Both the position numbers and the translations under genes were made by a program. This document shows positions 7,956-16,271 of a DNA stretch of 34,252 nt, in pieces. The stretch is from the NCBI GenBank assembly GCA_016865985.1, contig VGNO01000008.1, positions 1 to 34,252 on the forward strand. Direction: 5' to 3'. This stretch comes from Chloroflexota bacterium. Its GTDB lineage: Bacteria > Chloroflexota > Anaerolineae > Anaerolineales > Villigracilaceae. The number at the start of each line of letters is the position of its first letter. Position 1 is the stretch's first letter. A model generated the notes under the pieces. It did not search any database. It was given only the letters and a program-made list of their open reading frames with translations, and was not told the origin of the DNA.

Positions 7956-9173
7956 TTATCCAGTTCCCCCGTTCTGGGCGACGAAGAATTGGCCGCGGCT
8001 GTTCTTTTTAGCGCGATAGAGGGCTTCATCGGCGGCGCGCAGCAGGTCCGAAGCCGAACGTCCATGCAGCGGGTACATGGCTATGCCGCCGGAGAGGTCG
8101 AGACGGGCGCGTTTCCGGTTGGGGAGCAGGATCTTCGTTCTCCGTAACTGCTCCTGCAATTTGTGCGCCACCACGTTGGCGGCCGGTATATCGGTATCGG
8201 GCAGAACCAGGGTCAACTCGTCGCCGCCGTAACGCGCCAGGAAATCGCTGCTGCGGATGCTGCTGGCGAGGGGTGCAAAGGCTTTCGCTAGGATCTCATC
8301 GCCGACCACGTGGCCGAAGGTGTCGTTGATGCGTTTGAAGCCATCCATGTCCATCATCACCACGCTCAACGGGTGGTCGGCGTGTTTGGCGAGTTTCACT
8401 TCCTCTTCCAGCCTCTCGTCCAGGGCGCGGCGGTTGGGCAGGCCGGTCAGGATGTCGCTGCGTGCCTGCCGGCTGACGGCTTCGTGCAGGCGGGCGTTGA
8501 CGATGGCAATGGCTGCCTGGTCTGCCAGCAGGCTGAGTAGGCGGATCTCCCCTTCCGTAAAGCCGCCCGTGGTCAGGCGCGCCAGGTTCATCACTCCCAC
8601 CACCCGCTCGCCCATCATCAGGGGAATGGCAACGATCGAGCCTTTCCAATGTTCCGGCGTGTCCTTGAAAAGGGGATGCTTGCGCTGGTCTTCAACCACG
8701 ACCATCTGGCGGCTGCGTGCCACCTGGTAGGTCAAGCCTTCCGGACGCGGTTCAGCAAATGGATGGTTGTGGTTCCCCTCGTTGTCAAGCGCCGCCCCGA
8801 AGGAGAGCATCCCATCATGGTAGAGGAAGATATGAGCATCATGGGCATTTTTGATGAGGCGCATGGCCTCCGTGACGATGCCGGTCAGCACCTCGTCCGA
8901 CTCCAGCCGGGTGGCCAGGTTGCGGCTGATGCGCTTGAGGGCTTCGAGTTCCTCGGTCTGCTGGTGGATGACGGCCAGGAGGTTTTTGTTATCGAGCAGG
9001 TTGTCCACCAGGTTTTTTCCGGTTGAATCCTTATCAGCAATCCCCTTGATTTCGCTGACCGAACCTACCAGGAGGTCCATCAAGGTGCGCAGGCAGTCCT
9101 TCTCGTTGCGGGAGAGGGAATCCTGTTCGATGCGCTGGCGGGCGATATTCAGTAACTCAGCCTGGAGGTCCAT
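7956..9173 (-). CDS. GAF-GGDEF diguanylate cyclase
   Basis: Predicted to make cyclic di-GMP from two GTP in response to a signal bound by its sensor domain. Residues about 60-85 form a short coiled coil, about 85-230 a GAF domain (EAMRLIKNAHDAHIFLY ... SIVAIPLMMGERVVGVMNLA), and about 238-400 the catalytic domain (DILTGLPNRRALDERL; DMDGFKRINDTFGH; ARYGGDEL at 313-320). The active-site signature is GGDEL rather than the commoner GGDEF, a tolerated change. RSSD at 307-310 matches the RxxD inhibitory site five residues before the signature, suggesting product feedback. No membrane segment, so cytoplasmic. The ATG at 9173 has ATAGGAGT upstream. First gene of a leftward run of four. Confidence 0.92.
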   Translation of the reverse strand: MDLQAELLNIARQRIEQDSLSRNEKDCLRTLMDLLVGSVSEIKGIADKDSTGKNLVDNLLDNKNLLAVIHQQTEELEALKRISRNLATRLESDEVLTGIVTEAMRLIKNAHDAHIFLYHDGMLSFGAALDNEGNHNHPFAEPRPEGLTYQVARSRQMVVVEDQRKHPLFKDTPEHWKGSIVAIPLMMGERVVGVMNLARLTTGGFTEGEIRLLSLLADQAAIAIVNARLHEAVSRQARSDILTGLPNRRALDERLEEEVKLAKHADHPLSVVMMDMDGFKRINDTFGHVVGDEILAKAFAPLASSIRSSDFLARYGGDELTLVLPDTDIPAANVVAHKLQEQLRRTKILLPNRKRARLDLSGGIAMYPLHGRSASDLLRAADEALYRAKKNSRGQFFVAQNGGTG

Positions 9174-9306
9174 GTTCGACTCCTATACAATTCAATCATG
9201 GAATAACTTCAACGCCAATCCAACCATTCTCCCACCGGGAACAGGCGACTCTCTCATGTATAATAGCACCGGTCGATGATGCATCCCAATTTGGATGGAG
9301 TCTATC

Positions 9307-10101
9307 ATGTTATCGAAAACGCAGGCCGATAAGTTTCCCCGACCCACGCCGTTGACCCCCCGCCGTCGCGGAATCATCGTTGGCGCTTCGAGCGGGATCG
9401 GGGCGGCCCTGGCAAAACGGCTGGCGTGCGAGGGTTATACCCTGGCTTTGTTGGCCCGCCGGCAGGACCTGCTGGAAACCGTTTGCGGCGAGATCAACCG
9501 TGAGGCGGGGGAGAGACGGGCTGCGGCTTATGTCCATGACGTTACCGACTTCGGCTCTGTTCCGGGATTATTGCAACGCATCCTGGCCGATCTGGGCGGC
9601 CTCGACCTTCTCATCTACAACTCCGGTATTTCCCTGCCGACAGGCCTGAAGCGTTATGACTTCGAAAAGGACCTGGCCACAACCCGCGTCAACTACCTGG
9701 GCGCGCTGGCCTGGTTGAGTCCGGTGGCGGCGCTCTTCCAGGGCCAGGGAGCAGGCCAGTTGGTGGGAATCTCGTCGGTGGCCGGCGACCGCGGGCGCGT
9801 CGGCAACCCCTCCTATAATGCCTCCAAGGCCGCCCTGACCTGTTATCTCGAGGCGCTGCGCAACCGTCTCAGCCGCTTTGGCGTGTCGGTGCTGACCGTC
9901 AAACCGGGATTTGTGGCGACCGACATGCTGGCCGGCGCGAAGAGGACCTTCCTCGTGGCGACCCCAGAAAAAGTGGCGGCCGACATTTGCAAAGCCATCC
10001 GCCGCCGGAGACAGATACTTTACACCCCGTCGGTCTGGGGCTGGCTGATGTTGATCGTCCGGAACATCCCGTCCATCATCTTCCGCCGCATGACCTTCTG
10101 A
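9307..10101 (+). CDS. DprE2-like short-chain dehydrogenase/reductase
   Basis: Classical SDR with the Rossmann motif GASSGIGAALAKRL, YNSGIS, the catalytic serine in SSVAG and YNASK active site. The C terminus (TPSVWGWLMLIVRNIPSIIFRRM) closely resembles the membrane-proximal tail of mycobacterial DprE2, the reductase that completes 2'-epimerisation of decaprenylphosphoryl ribose to arabinose. The following gene encodes a DprE1-like oxidase only 3 bases away, strengthening that reading. The ATG at 9307 has GGATGGAG upstream; an ATG at 9295 lacks a ribosome site. A TATAAT at 9259-9264 lies upstream without a clear -35. The actual substrate in this organism is unknown. Confidence 0.8.
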   Translation: MLSKTQADKFPRPTPLTPRRRGIIVGASSGIGAALAKRLACEGYTLALLARRQDLLETVCGEINREAGERRAAAYVHDVTDFGSVPGLLQRILADLGGLDLLIYNSGISLPTGLKRYDFEKDLATTRVNYLGALAWLSPVAALFQGQGAGQLVGISSVAGDRGRVGNPSYNASKAALTCYLEALRNRLSRFGVSVLTVKPGFVATDMLAGAKRTFLVATPEKVAADICKAIRRRRQILYTPSVWGWLMLIVRNIPSIIFRRMTF

Positions 10102-10104
10102 CCG

Positions 10105-11514
10105 ATGAGCCCCCTCGATCCCCGGAAATTCACCCGCCTCGAAAACTTCGGCCATTCGCTTGCCGCGCCGTCCTTTGTCTATCGCCCTGTGGAAACCGGC
10201 GAGATCGATGAAATATTCCGTGCCGCCCGCCGGGACGGGTTTACCGTCACCCTGCGCGGCGGGGGGCGGAGTTACAACGACGCCGCCCTGAACGGCGGCG
10301 GGGTCGTGCTGGACCTGGGCGGCTTGTCGCGTATCCTGGACTGGGACCCGGCTGCGGGCCGGGTGCGGGTGGAGCCCGGGGTGACGCTCCAGCAGTTGTG
10401 GCAGAAGGTCCTGCCGGATGGCTGGTGGCCGCCGGTGGTGTCCGGCACCATGTACACCACCCTCGGCGGCTGCCTGGGCATGAACATCCACGGCAAGAAT
10501 AATTTCGTCGCCGGGACGATCGGCGAGCACGTGCGGGAGTTCACAGCCCTGTTGCCCACCGGCGCGACAGTCACCTGCACCCCGCGTAAAAATGGCGACC
10601 TGTTCCGCGCCATGATCGGTGGGATGGGGATGCTGGGTGTATTCATATCCATCACTCTGCAAATGAAACCGATGCACTCCGGCCTGTTGGCAGTCAGCGC
10701 CTACCCGGTGCGCAACCTGGAGGAGCAACTGTGCGCCCTTTCCGCTGGCGCGCCGCAACACGCCTACATCGTCGGCTGGCTGGATGCCACCGCTCGCGGC
10801 CGGGGGCTCGGGCGCGGCCAGATCCATGCCGCCGACTACCTCCCCGAGGGAACTGACCCGGAATGCCAGCGGACGATGCAGGTCGCATACCAGACCCTGC
10901 CGGCGACCATGTTCGGCATTTTCCCGAAATCCCTGATCCACCATTTCATGAAACCATTCATGAACAACCCGGGGACCTGGGGGGTCAATACTACCAAGTA
11001 CCTGCTCAGCCTGCGCCGGGGACGCTACCGCCAGTCACATGCCTCATTCCACTTCCTGCTCGATTACGTCCCGGACTGGGAACTGGCCTACGGCCCGGGC
11101 GGCCTGGTCCAGTACCAGAGTTTCCTCCCGCTCGCAACCGCCGCAGACGCCTGGCGCGCCCTACTGGATCTCTCCCACCGGCGCGGCCTGCCATCCTACC
11201 TGGGCGTGACCAAGCGCCACCGCCCGGATGAATTCCTGCTCAGCCATGGCGTCGACGGGTTTTCGCTGGCGTTGGATTTCAAAGTAACCTCGGGCAACCG
11301 GCCCCGCTTGGCCCGTATCTTGCAGGAGTTCGATGAGATCGTCCTGCAAGCCGGTGGGCGTTTCTATTTTGCCAAGAACAGCGAAACCAACCCGCAATCC
11401 GCCCGTCGATTCCTCGGGCAGGATGCAATTGCCCGTTTCATGGCCTTGAAAAAGCGCTGCGACCCGCAGCACGTGCTGGAATCCGATCTGTATCGGCGGG
11501 TGTTCCTGGGTTGA
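10105..11514 (+). CDS. DprE1-like FAD-dependent oxidase
   Basis: A 469-residue flavoprotein of the VAO/FAD_binding_4 family. Motifs: LRGGGRSYNDAA (50-61, FAD pyrophosphate loop), VRVEPGVTLQQLW, SGTMYTTLGGCLGMNIHGKNN (113-132), which parallels the IHGKNHH block of DprE1, and GGMGMLGVFISITLQ. Near the C terminus GGRFYFAKNSETN aligns with the region holding the active-site lysine of DprE1 (KDSR), and CDPQHVLESDLYRRVF with the family's closing segment. In mycobacteria DprE1 oxidises the ribose 2'-OH of decaprenylphosphoryl ribose. Here the order is reductase then oxidase. It starts 3 bases after the reductase stop with no obvious ribosome site of its own, so coupling is likely. Confidence 0.82.
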   Translation: MSPLDPRKFTRLENFGHSLAAPSFVYRPVETGEIDEIFRAARRDGFTVTLRGGGRSYNDAALNGGGVVLDLGGLSRILDWDPAAGRVRVEPGVTLQQLWQKVLPDGWWPPVVSGTMYTTLGGCLGMNIHGKNNFVAGTIGEHVREFTALLPTGATVTCTPRKNGDLFRAMIGGMGMLGVFISITLQMKPMHSGLLAVSAYPVRNLEEQLCALSAGAPQHAYIVGWLDATARGRGLGRGQIHAADYLPEGTDPECQRTMQVAYQTLPATMFGIFPKSLIHHFMKPFMNNPGTWGVNTTKYLLSLRRGRYRQSHASFHFLLDYVPDWELAYGPGGLVQYQSFLPLATAADAWRALLDLSHRRGLPSYLGVTKRHRPDEFLLSHGVDGFSLALDFKVTSGNRPRLARILQEFDEIVLQAGGRFYFAKNSETNPQSARRFLGQDAIARFMALKKRCDPQHVLESDLYRRVFLG

Positions 11515-11558
11515 ACCAACAGGGATGCCTGGGTTGCGCAATGGCTATAAAGTGTGAT

Positions 11559-11587
11559 TTGACATTTACCCGTGAATTCTGTACACT
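11559..11587 (+). promoter_or_regulatory. Sigma70-type promoter of FHA gene
   Basis: TTGACA at 11559-11564, a 17-base spacer and TACACT at 11582-11587. The expected start of transcription is near 11594, giving a leader of about 24 bases with AGGAGG before the ATG at 11618. Confidence 0.75.
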
Positions 11588-11617
11588 ATATCCAACTGGA
11601 ATCCCATAGGAGGAACC

Positions 11618-12202
11618 ATGACTGCTCAATATCAAATCGTAATGCGTTCCGGGCCTAATGCCGGAAGGACCTACCCGTTGGAGGTCAACGAGGCTGTCAT
11701 CGGCCGTGATACCGCGAACTTCATCTCCATAAACGATGCGGAAGTCTCGCGAAAACACGCCAAATTGACCCGTCTCGACCAGGGTTATGCCATCGAAGAC
11801 CTGGGTTCGACCAATGGGACATTCATCAACGGCCAGCGGATCGTTGCCCGCCACGCGTTGCGTCCGGGCGACCTGATCTCGCTTGGCGAGAATATCACCA
11901 TGAACTACGAGGCGGTCACGGACCCGAACGCCACCATGGTCTCATCTCCGAAGGCGGTATCAGCCCGGGCGCCGAAGGCTGCCGCCGCACAACCGCCACC
12001 GCCACCGCCCCCGGCATATTCCGGCCAGGTTCCCGCCGGGCCGGTGCCGGTCGAGCAGCCCCGCAAGAAACGCAGCCCCCTGCTGGCGATCGGCCTGGTC
12101 ATTTTCCTGCTGCTCTGTCTCTGCGGTGTGCTCTTCTGGTTGGTGGACTTCCTGAACCTGTATTGCACCCTCCTCCCATTCCTTTTCCCCGGCGCCTGCT
12201 AA
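11618..12202 (+). CDS. FHA-domain protein with C-terminal membrane anchor
   Basis: Residues 1-98 are a forkhead-associated domain, a phosphothreonine-peptide binder: IGRD (Arg30), AEVSRKHAKL (Ser44, His47) and GSTNGTFING (Asn66) are all present. A Pro/Ala-rich linker (about 110-148, with a run of eight prolines) leads to RKKRSP and one hydrophobic segment (about 154-178) close to the C terminus. The predicted topology puts the FHA domain in the cytoplasm. It would recruit a Thr-phosphorylated partner to the membrane; no Ser/Thr kinase gene is in the window. AGGAGG lies 4 bases before the ATG and a strong promoter is upstream, so it is likely well expressed as a single gene. Confidence 0.9.
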   Translation: MTAQYQIVMRSGPNAGRTYPLEVNEAVIGRDTANFISINDAEVSRKHAKLTRLDQGYAIEDLGSTNGTFINGQRIVARHALRPGDLISLGENITMNYEAVTDPNATMVSSPKAVSARAPKAAAAQPPPPPPPAYSGQVPAGPVPVEQPRKKRSPLLAIGLVIFLLLCLCGVLFWLVDFLNLYCTLLPFLFPGAC

Positions 12203-12223
12203 GGCGTGCTCGAACCTGCTCCC

Positions 12224-12247
12224 AGCCCGACTCCTCAGAGCCGGGCT
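12224..12247. terminator. Hairpin between convergent FHA and protease genes
   Basis: AGCCCG (12224-12229) pairs with CGGGCT (12242-12247), with an inner CTC/GAG pair, followed on the + strand by GCTTTGTT. Only a weak T-tract; it may serve both strands. Confidence 0.55.
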
Positions 12248-12254
12248 GCTTTGT

Positions 12255-13604
12255 TCATGTAAGTATATCCAACAGGAGGTTGGTCCAATCCAGGATGCGC
12301 GCCAGGCGGGCGTAATCCCCCACCAGCAAGGCCTGGTGGGCTTCCAGGAGGAGGGACTCGATGGCCCGGTTGGACAAGCGCTCCGGGTGGCGCAGGTAAT
12401 CGGCTACGATCTGTTCCTGTCGCATGGCATTGCCATCCGCCAGCCAGGCGGTGAGGAAATGGGCCGAAGGGTCGAACGCCTGCTGGTAACGGCGGATGGT
12501 GTCGTAGAGCACAACGGTCAGGCGCAGGTCGGTGACCGCGCCTTCGCTGGCGGCGTGCTGTTCCAATCGGGCAACGAAATCCTGCTCCAGGCCGGCCAAT
12601 GAGACGCCAAAATGGGCCTGCAAGGCTCGGTCCAGCGCCTGCGACACCGCCTGGTCCCCCGGCGGCTCGATGCTGCGGTAGAATGTCTCGAATGATTCCC
12701 AGCCGTAGACCTCTACCAGGTGGCAGACCAGCGCCCCGGCCTCCAGGTAGCCGACCTCGTGCTGTTGGAAATAGAAATCATCCGCCAGGGTGGCGAGCGG
12801 GATGAACCAGCCCAGTTCCAGCAGGGCGGCGGCGCGTTCCAGGAGCGGTTCCGGTTTGTAGTGGCCGCCGCTGAGGTGGACGGCCAGTCCCTCCACCAGG
12901 ATGGACGGGCGATACGAGCCGCCCAGGCTGGAATCCAGGTCGTGGACCATTTCATGCCGGATGATCTGGGAAGGCAACCCACCGGCATAGTTTTCATCCA
13001 GGTAGGAGACGTAGATACCGTCCCCGGCGAATCCACCATGGCCGAGGGTGCGCGACAGGAAGGAGACCTCGATGACACTTTCCAGGTTGCTGCCCATCTG
13101 CGCCTCCACTGCCGCCGCCTGTTCGTCCACCATTTGCAGCAGGAACGGTAGGTCGCGTTCGGCGTCTGTGCCTGTGATGAAATAGACGAGACAGCAATCG
13201 CTCTCGGCCATTTCCCAGCGGGCTTCCGGACCTGGGGGCGGGAGGCTGTCCGATGGGCGAAGCCGCAGTTCCTCGCTCCAGGTCGGCCCGTCTGGTGCGA
13301 CGCTGAAGGTCAGGGCGTAGTCGCCGGGCGGCAGGTCGCGCGTATCCCAACTCCAGAGAAAGGTCGCCTGCATCCGCTGGCCGACCCCAAATGGAGCGAA
13401 TTCCTGCCGCCCGAGTTCGATTTCATCCACAGAAATCCGCACCGTCTGGCCGCCGGTCTCGAAACCGGCGGGAGGCAGCACTTCGAAACTGACCCGGTCG
13501 CCGGTATACAAGGCGCCGTCCGGGTGGGTATGGACCTCGAAACCCTGACCGCTGGGCCGGCAGGCAACCAGGAGGACCAAAAAAAGTATCGCGAATTGGC
13601 GCAT
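12255..13604 (-). CDS. Gluzincin (HExxH) metalloprotease lipoprotein
   Basis: A 449-residue exported protein. The signal ends in the lipobox LVAC with Cys15 as the lipidation site. Residues about 20-118 form a beta-rich domain (GDRVSFEVLPPAGF ... DLPPGDYALTF), and the catalytic part holds HEMVH at 217-221 with Glu238 in LVEGLAVHLSGG as the third zinc ligand, the arrangement of peptidase MA/gluzincin families. A helical C-terminal region follows. It presumably cleaves peptides outside the membrane; its substrate is unknown. The ATG at 13604 lies 7 bases after a TATAAT on the same strand and has no ribosome site, so the mRNA may be leaderless. It is a single gene, convergent with the FHA gene. 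Confidence 0.82.
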   Translation of the reverse strand: MRQFAILFLVLLVACRPSGQGFEVHTHPDGALYTGDRVSFEVLPPAGFETGGQTVRISVDEIELGRQEFAPFGVGQRMQATFLWSWDTRDLPPGDYALTFSVAPDGPTWSEELRLRPSDSLPPPGPEARWEMAESDCCLVYFITGTDAERDLPFLLQMVDEQAAAVEAQMGSNLESVIEVSFLSRTLGHGGFAGDGIYVSYLDENYAGGLPSQIIRHEMVHDLDSSLGGSYRPSILVEGLAVHLSGGHYKPEPLLERAAALLELGWFIPLATLADDFYFQQHEVGYLEAGALVCHLVEVYGWESFETFYRSIEPPGDQAVSQALDRALQAHFGVSLAGLEQDFVARLEQHAASEGAVTDLRLTVVLYDTIRRYQQAFDPSAHFLTAWLADGNAMRQEQIVADYLRHPERLSNRAIESLLLEAHQALLVGDYARLARILDWTNLLLDILT

Positions 13605-13611
13605 GGGCGTT

Positions 13612-13617
13612 ATTATA
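13612..13617 (-). promoter_or_regulatory. TATAAT -10 box abutting the protease start codon
   Basis: On the minus strand TATAAT is followed by 7 bases and then the ATG, so transcription should start at or next to the start codon. A CTGGCA (4 of 6 matches to TTGACA) lies 17 bases upstream as a weak -35. Confidence 0.55.
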
Positions 13618-13677
13618 CTGTTGTAAAATCAAGTTGCCAGCCCGGAACCGGCAACAAAGAATACCGGGAGCACGTAG

Positions 13678-14910
13678 ATGACATTGGAGACGGATATGAA
13701 CGCGAGATCGAATCTTTCACCCCGCTGGACCAGCACGACCAAGCTGGTGGTCGCTTCAACAATAGTGGTCATCATCGGCGCGCTGCTGGTGCGCTTCCAT
13801 GGGATCATCGTCCCGGTCATGATGGCATTCATCCTGGCCTACCTGATGCATCCGCTGGCGAGTTTTATCAGTCGCAGGACACGGCTCTCCTGGCGGGGGG
13901 CAGTGAACATCATCTACCTGTTGCTGCTGGTGATCATCCTTGGCCTGTTGACGGCCGGTGGCGTGGGACTGGTGCAGCAGATCCAGAGCCTGATCGAAGT
14001 GGTCCCGCAGTATATCGAGGAATTGCCCGCTTTCATCGAGAACCTGTCCACCCAGCAGTTCAGCCTGGGACCGTTCCATTTTGACCTGGGCAAAATGGAC
14101 CTCGATCCACTGGCGCAGCAGGTGTTGTCGGTGGTACAACCGGCGCTTGGGAAACTCGGCGGCCTGGTGGGAACGCTGGCAACCAGCGCCGCCACCACCC
14201 TCGGCTGGATATTTTTCATCCTGGTCGTTTCGTATTTCTTCCTGGCCGAGAGCGGGGGGTTGCGGGACCGCATCATCCTGGTCGAGATCCCGGGGTACAA
14301 CGAGGATATCAAACGCCTGGGCAGCGAACTCAGCCGCATCTGGAACGCGTTCCTGCGCGGTCAGATCCTGATCTTCCTGGCGACCTTCATCGTCTATTCA
14401 ATCGTACTGCCTATCCTGGGCGTGCGCTATGCGATCGGCATTGCCCTGCTGGCCGGTTTTGCGAATTTCCTGCCCTATGTCGGCCCGGCCATCACCTGGG
14501 TGGCGCTCGGCCTGGTGACCTTTTTCCAGACAGACAAACTTTTCGATATGAGCGCGCTGGGTTATACAGCGCTGGTGGTGGTGATTGCGTTATTGATCGA
14601 TCAGGTGTTCAATAACTTCGTCATCCCGCGGGTCATGGCGCATACCCTGAAAGTCCACCCGGCATTTGTGCTGATCGCGGCCCTTATTGCCGCCAGCCTG
14701 TTGGGTGTGTTGGGAGTCATCATTGCCGCGCCGCTGCTGGCGACGATCAAACTGGTCGGGCAGTACATCCTGCGCAAGATGTTCGATCTCGATCCCTGGT
14801 CGAAGACGGACGACGAATCGCAGGCGCCATCCGCGCCGCGTTGGTGGCGCCGCTTGAAAGGGCTCTGGGGCCGGGCGCTGCACCGCATCCGGAAGAGGGG
14901 ACAGGGGTAG
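13678..14910 (+). CDS. AI-2E family transporter (PerM/YdiK-like)
   Basis: A 410-residue polytopic membrane protein with the family layout: two N-terminal membrane segments (VASTIVVIIGALLVRF; VPVMMAFILAYLMHP), a third (NIIYLLLLVIILGLL), an amphipathic region with IEELPAFIENL, then a C-terminal bundle including LGVRYAIGIALLAGFANFLPYVGP, LIDQVFNNFVIPRVMAHTLKVHP and LLGVLGVIIAAPLLATIKL. Members export small molecules such as autoinducer-2 or act as Na+/H+ antiporters; the substrate is not predictable. Two starts are possible: ATG 13678 (GGGAG, 8 bases) and ATG 13696 (GGAG, 7 bases). The C-terminal tail is Arg/Lys-rich and cytoplasmic. Confidence 0.88.
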   Translation: MTLETDMNARSNLSPRWTSTTKLVVASTIVVIIGALLVRFHGIIVPVMMAFILAYLMHPLASFISRRTRLSWRGAVNIIYLLLLVIILGLLTAGGVGLVQQIQSLIEVVPQYIEELPAFIENLSTQQFSLGPFHFDLGKMDLDPLAQQVLSVVQPALGKLGGLVGTLATSAATTLGWIFFILVVSYFFLAESGGLRDRIILVEIPGYNEDIKRLGSELSRIWNAFLRGQILIFLATFIVYSIVLPILGVRYAIGIALLAGFANFLPYVGPAITWVALGLVTFFQTDKLFDMSALGYTALVVVIALLIDQVFNNFVIPRVMAHTLKVHPAFVLIAALIAASLLGVLGVIIAAPLLATIKLVGQYILRKMFDLDPWSKTDDESQAPSAPRWWRRLKGLWGRALHRIRKRGQG

Positions 14911-14940
14911 GTTTTAAGGATGGAAACGGTCAAATATCCG

Positions 14941-14946
14941 TATAAT
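14941..14946 (+). promoter_or_regulatory. Possible -10 box of the small-protein/peptidase pair
   Basis: TATAAT at 14941-14946, 31 bases before the ATG at 14978, with a strong GAGGAGG ribosome site (14966-14972) between. No recognisable -35. Confidence 0.45.
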
Positions 14947-14977
14947 GGATTCAAACCCCTGACCTGAGGAGGCAGCC

Positions 14978-15181
14978 ATGACCAAGCAACCCCCGGAACC
15001 CAAGACCAAGCAACCCCCGGAACCCAAGACCGACACCATTACCGAGACCGAGAATTACCTGGCCTGGAAGGCGGAGGAACCCGACGGTGAAACCACCTAC
15101 CATATCGAGTTGAACAATGTCACCCTGCACTTCTTCCAGGAAGAGTGGGATGAGTTCCTGACCCTGGTCCGCAGCCTGTGA
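14978..15181 (+). CDS. 67-residue protein with duplicated TKQPPEPK unit
   Basis: No family recognised. Supported as real by a strong ribosome site (GAGGAGG, 5 bases before the ATG), a candidate -10 box upstream and translational overlap with the next gene (its TGA overlaps that gene's GTG as GTGA). The N terminus holds two identical copies of TKQPPEPK, encoded by a perfect 24-base tandem duplication, followed by a short acidic segment and a conserved-looking core (YHIELNNVTLHFFQEEWDEFL) with a compact alpha/beta pattern. It has no signal peptide or membrane segment. Coupling to the peptidase gene hints at a shared role, but there is no direct evidence. Confidence 0.75.
   Translation: MTKQPPEPKTKQPPEPKTDTITETENYLAWKAEEPDGETTYHIELNNVTLHFFQEEWDEFLTLVRSL
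14981..15028 (+). repeat. Perfect 24-bp tandem duplication
   Basis: Bases 14981-15004 and 15005-15028 are identical 24-mers (starting ACCAAGCAACCC), giving an in-frame duplication of eight residues just after the start codon. Confidence 0.95.
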
Positions 15182-16182
15182 GCCGTTTCAACAGCATCAC
15201 CGACATCCCCGGTATCCGGGTCGGCCATGCCCAGGATGAAGAGGCGCTGACCGGTTGTACGGTCGTCCTGTGCGAGAAGGGCGCTTCCGCCGGCGTCGAC
15301 CAGCGCGGCGGCGCGCCGGGGACGCGCGAGACCGACCTGCTCAGTCCCATCAACGCAGTCGGGAAAGTCCACGCAGTCCTCCTGGCCGGTGGGTCGGCTT
15401 TCGGCCTGGACGCCGCGGCTGGCGTGATGCGTTACCTGGAAGGGAGAAAGGTGGGATTCAACACCGGGGCGGCGCGTGTCCCGATTGTCCCGGCTGCAAT
15501 CCTCTACGACCTGGCAATCGGGCGCGCCGACCGCCGCCCGGATGATGAAATGGGCTACCAGGCTTGTGTCCACGCCAGTGCAGACGCCCCAATGGAAGGC
15601 AACATCGGGGCCGGGATGGGCGCCAGCGTCGGCAAGATCTTCGGCATGAAACAGGCCATGAAATCAGGTCTCGGCTCGGCCTGCCTGGACGCGGGCGGTG
15701 GCGTGTTGGTGGGCGCCCTGGTGGCGGTCAACGCCTTCGGCGATGTGGTCGACCCGCAGACCGGCGCTATCCTGGCCGGGGCGCGTTCGACCCACATCGG
15801 CCCTTTTCGCCTGGGCCAACCCGGACCGTTTGCCGATACGCTGGCAACCCTGCGCAAGCCTGCCGGGCGGACGGTGATGAGGCTGGTCTCCAGCCGGAAC
15901 ACTGTCATCGGCGTGGTGGTAACCAACGCCAGGTTGACGAAGGGCGGGGCGACCAAGGTGGCCCAGATGGCGCATGATGGGCTGGCGCGCACCGTCCGCC
16001 CGGCGCATACGATGGTGGATGGCGATACATTGTTCGCCCTGGCAACCGGGCAAAGGCAGGCCGATATTTCCACCGTCGGGGCCTATGCAGCGGAAGCCGT
16101 GGCGCAGGCCATTCTTCGGGCAGCGCGGACGGCAACGGCCGCCGGAGGGTTGCCTTCGTTCAACGACCTGCAGGCCTCCTGA
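15178..16182 (+). CDS. P1/S58-family peptidase (DmpA/NylC-like)
   Basis: N-terminal-nucleophile hydrolase of the DmpA/BapA/NylC superfamily, which autocleaves into two chains. Visible: ITDIPGIRVGHA at the start, GGAPGTRETDLL, VHAVLLAGGSAFGLDAAAGVMRYLE, GNIGAGMGASVGK, and SSRNTVIGVVVTNA, where Asn241-Thr242 aligns with the Asn-Thr autocleavage site of NylC; Thr242 would be the nucleophile. HTMVDGDTLFALATG follows in the small chain. The family includes beta-aminopeptidases, D-aminopeptidases and nylon-oligomer hydrolases; the substrate here is unknown. Starts at GTG 15178, overlapping the preceding gene by four bases. No signal peptide. A strong hairpin terminator follows. Confidence 0.88.
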   Translation: MSRFNSITDIPGIRVGHAQDEEALTGCTVVLCEKGASAGVDQRGGAPGTRETDLLSPINAVGKVHAVLLAGGSAFGLDAAAGVMRYLEGRKVGFNTGAARVPIVPAAILYDLAIGRADRRPDDEMGYQACVHASADAPMEGNIGAGMGASVGKIFGMKQAMKSGLGSACLDAGGGVLVGALVAVNAFGDVVDPQTGAILAGARSTHIGPFRLGQPGPFADTLATLRKPAGRTVMRLVSSRNTVIGVVVTNARLTKGGATKVAQMAHDGLARTVRPAHTMVDGDTLFALATGQRQADISTVGAYAAEAVAQAILRAARTATAAGGLPSFNDLQAS

Positions 16183-16207
16183 TGCAATGAATCCCGGGTG
16201 GATGAGA

Positions 16208-16235
16208 AACGAGACCGCCGTCCGGCGGTCTCGTT
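16208..16235. terminator. Strong bidirectional hairpin terminator
   Basis: AACGAGACCGCC (16208-16219) and GGCGGTCTCGTT (16224-16235) form a perfect 12-bp stem with a GTCC loop, midway between the ends of the convergent peptidase and YvlD-like genes. There is little T-tract on either side. Confidence 0.75.
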
Positions 16236-16271
16236 GATTCACTGGCTGGGGCAACTGGAATTCCAGCCCGG

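Noticed and set aside
9568-10944. Long antisense open frame (458 codons) opposite the reductase/oxidase genes
   Set aside because: Low-complexity His/Gln/Gly/Arg-rich product without family motifs, lying opposite two clear enzymes; typical high-GC antisense frame.
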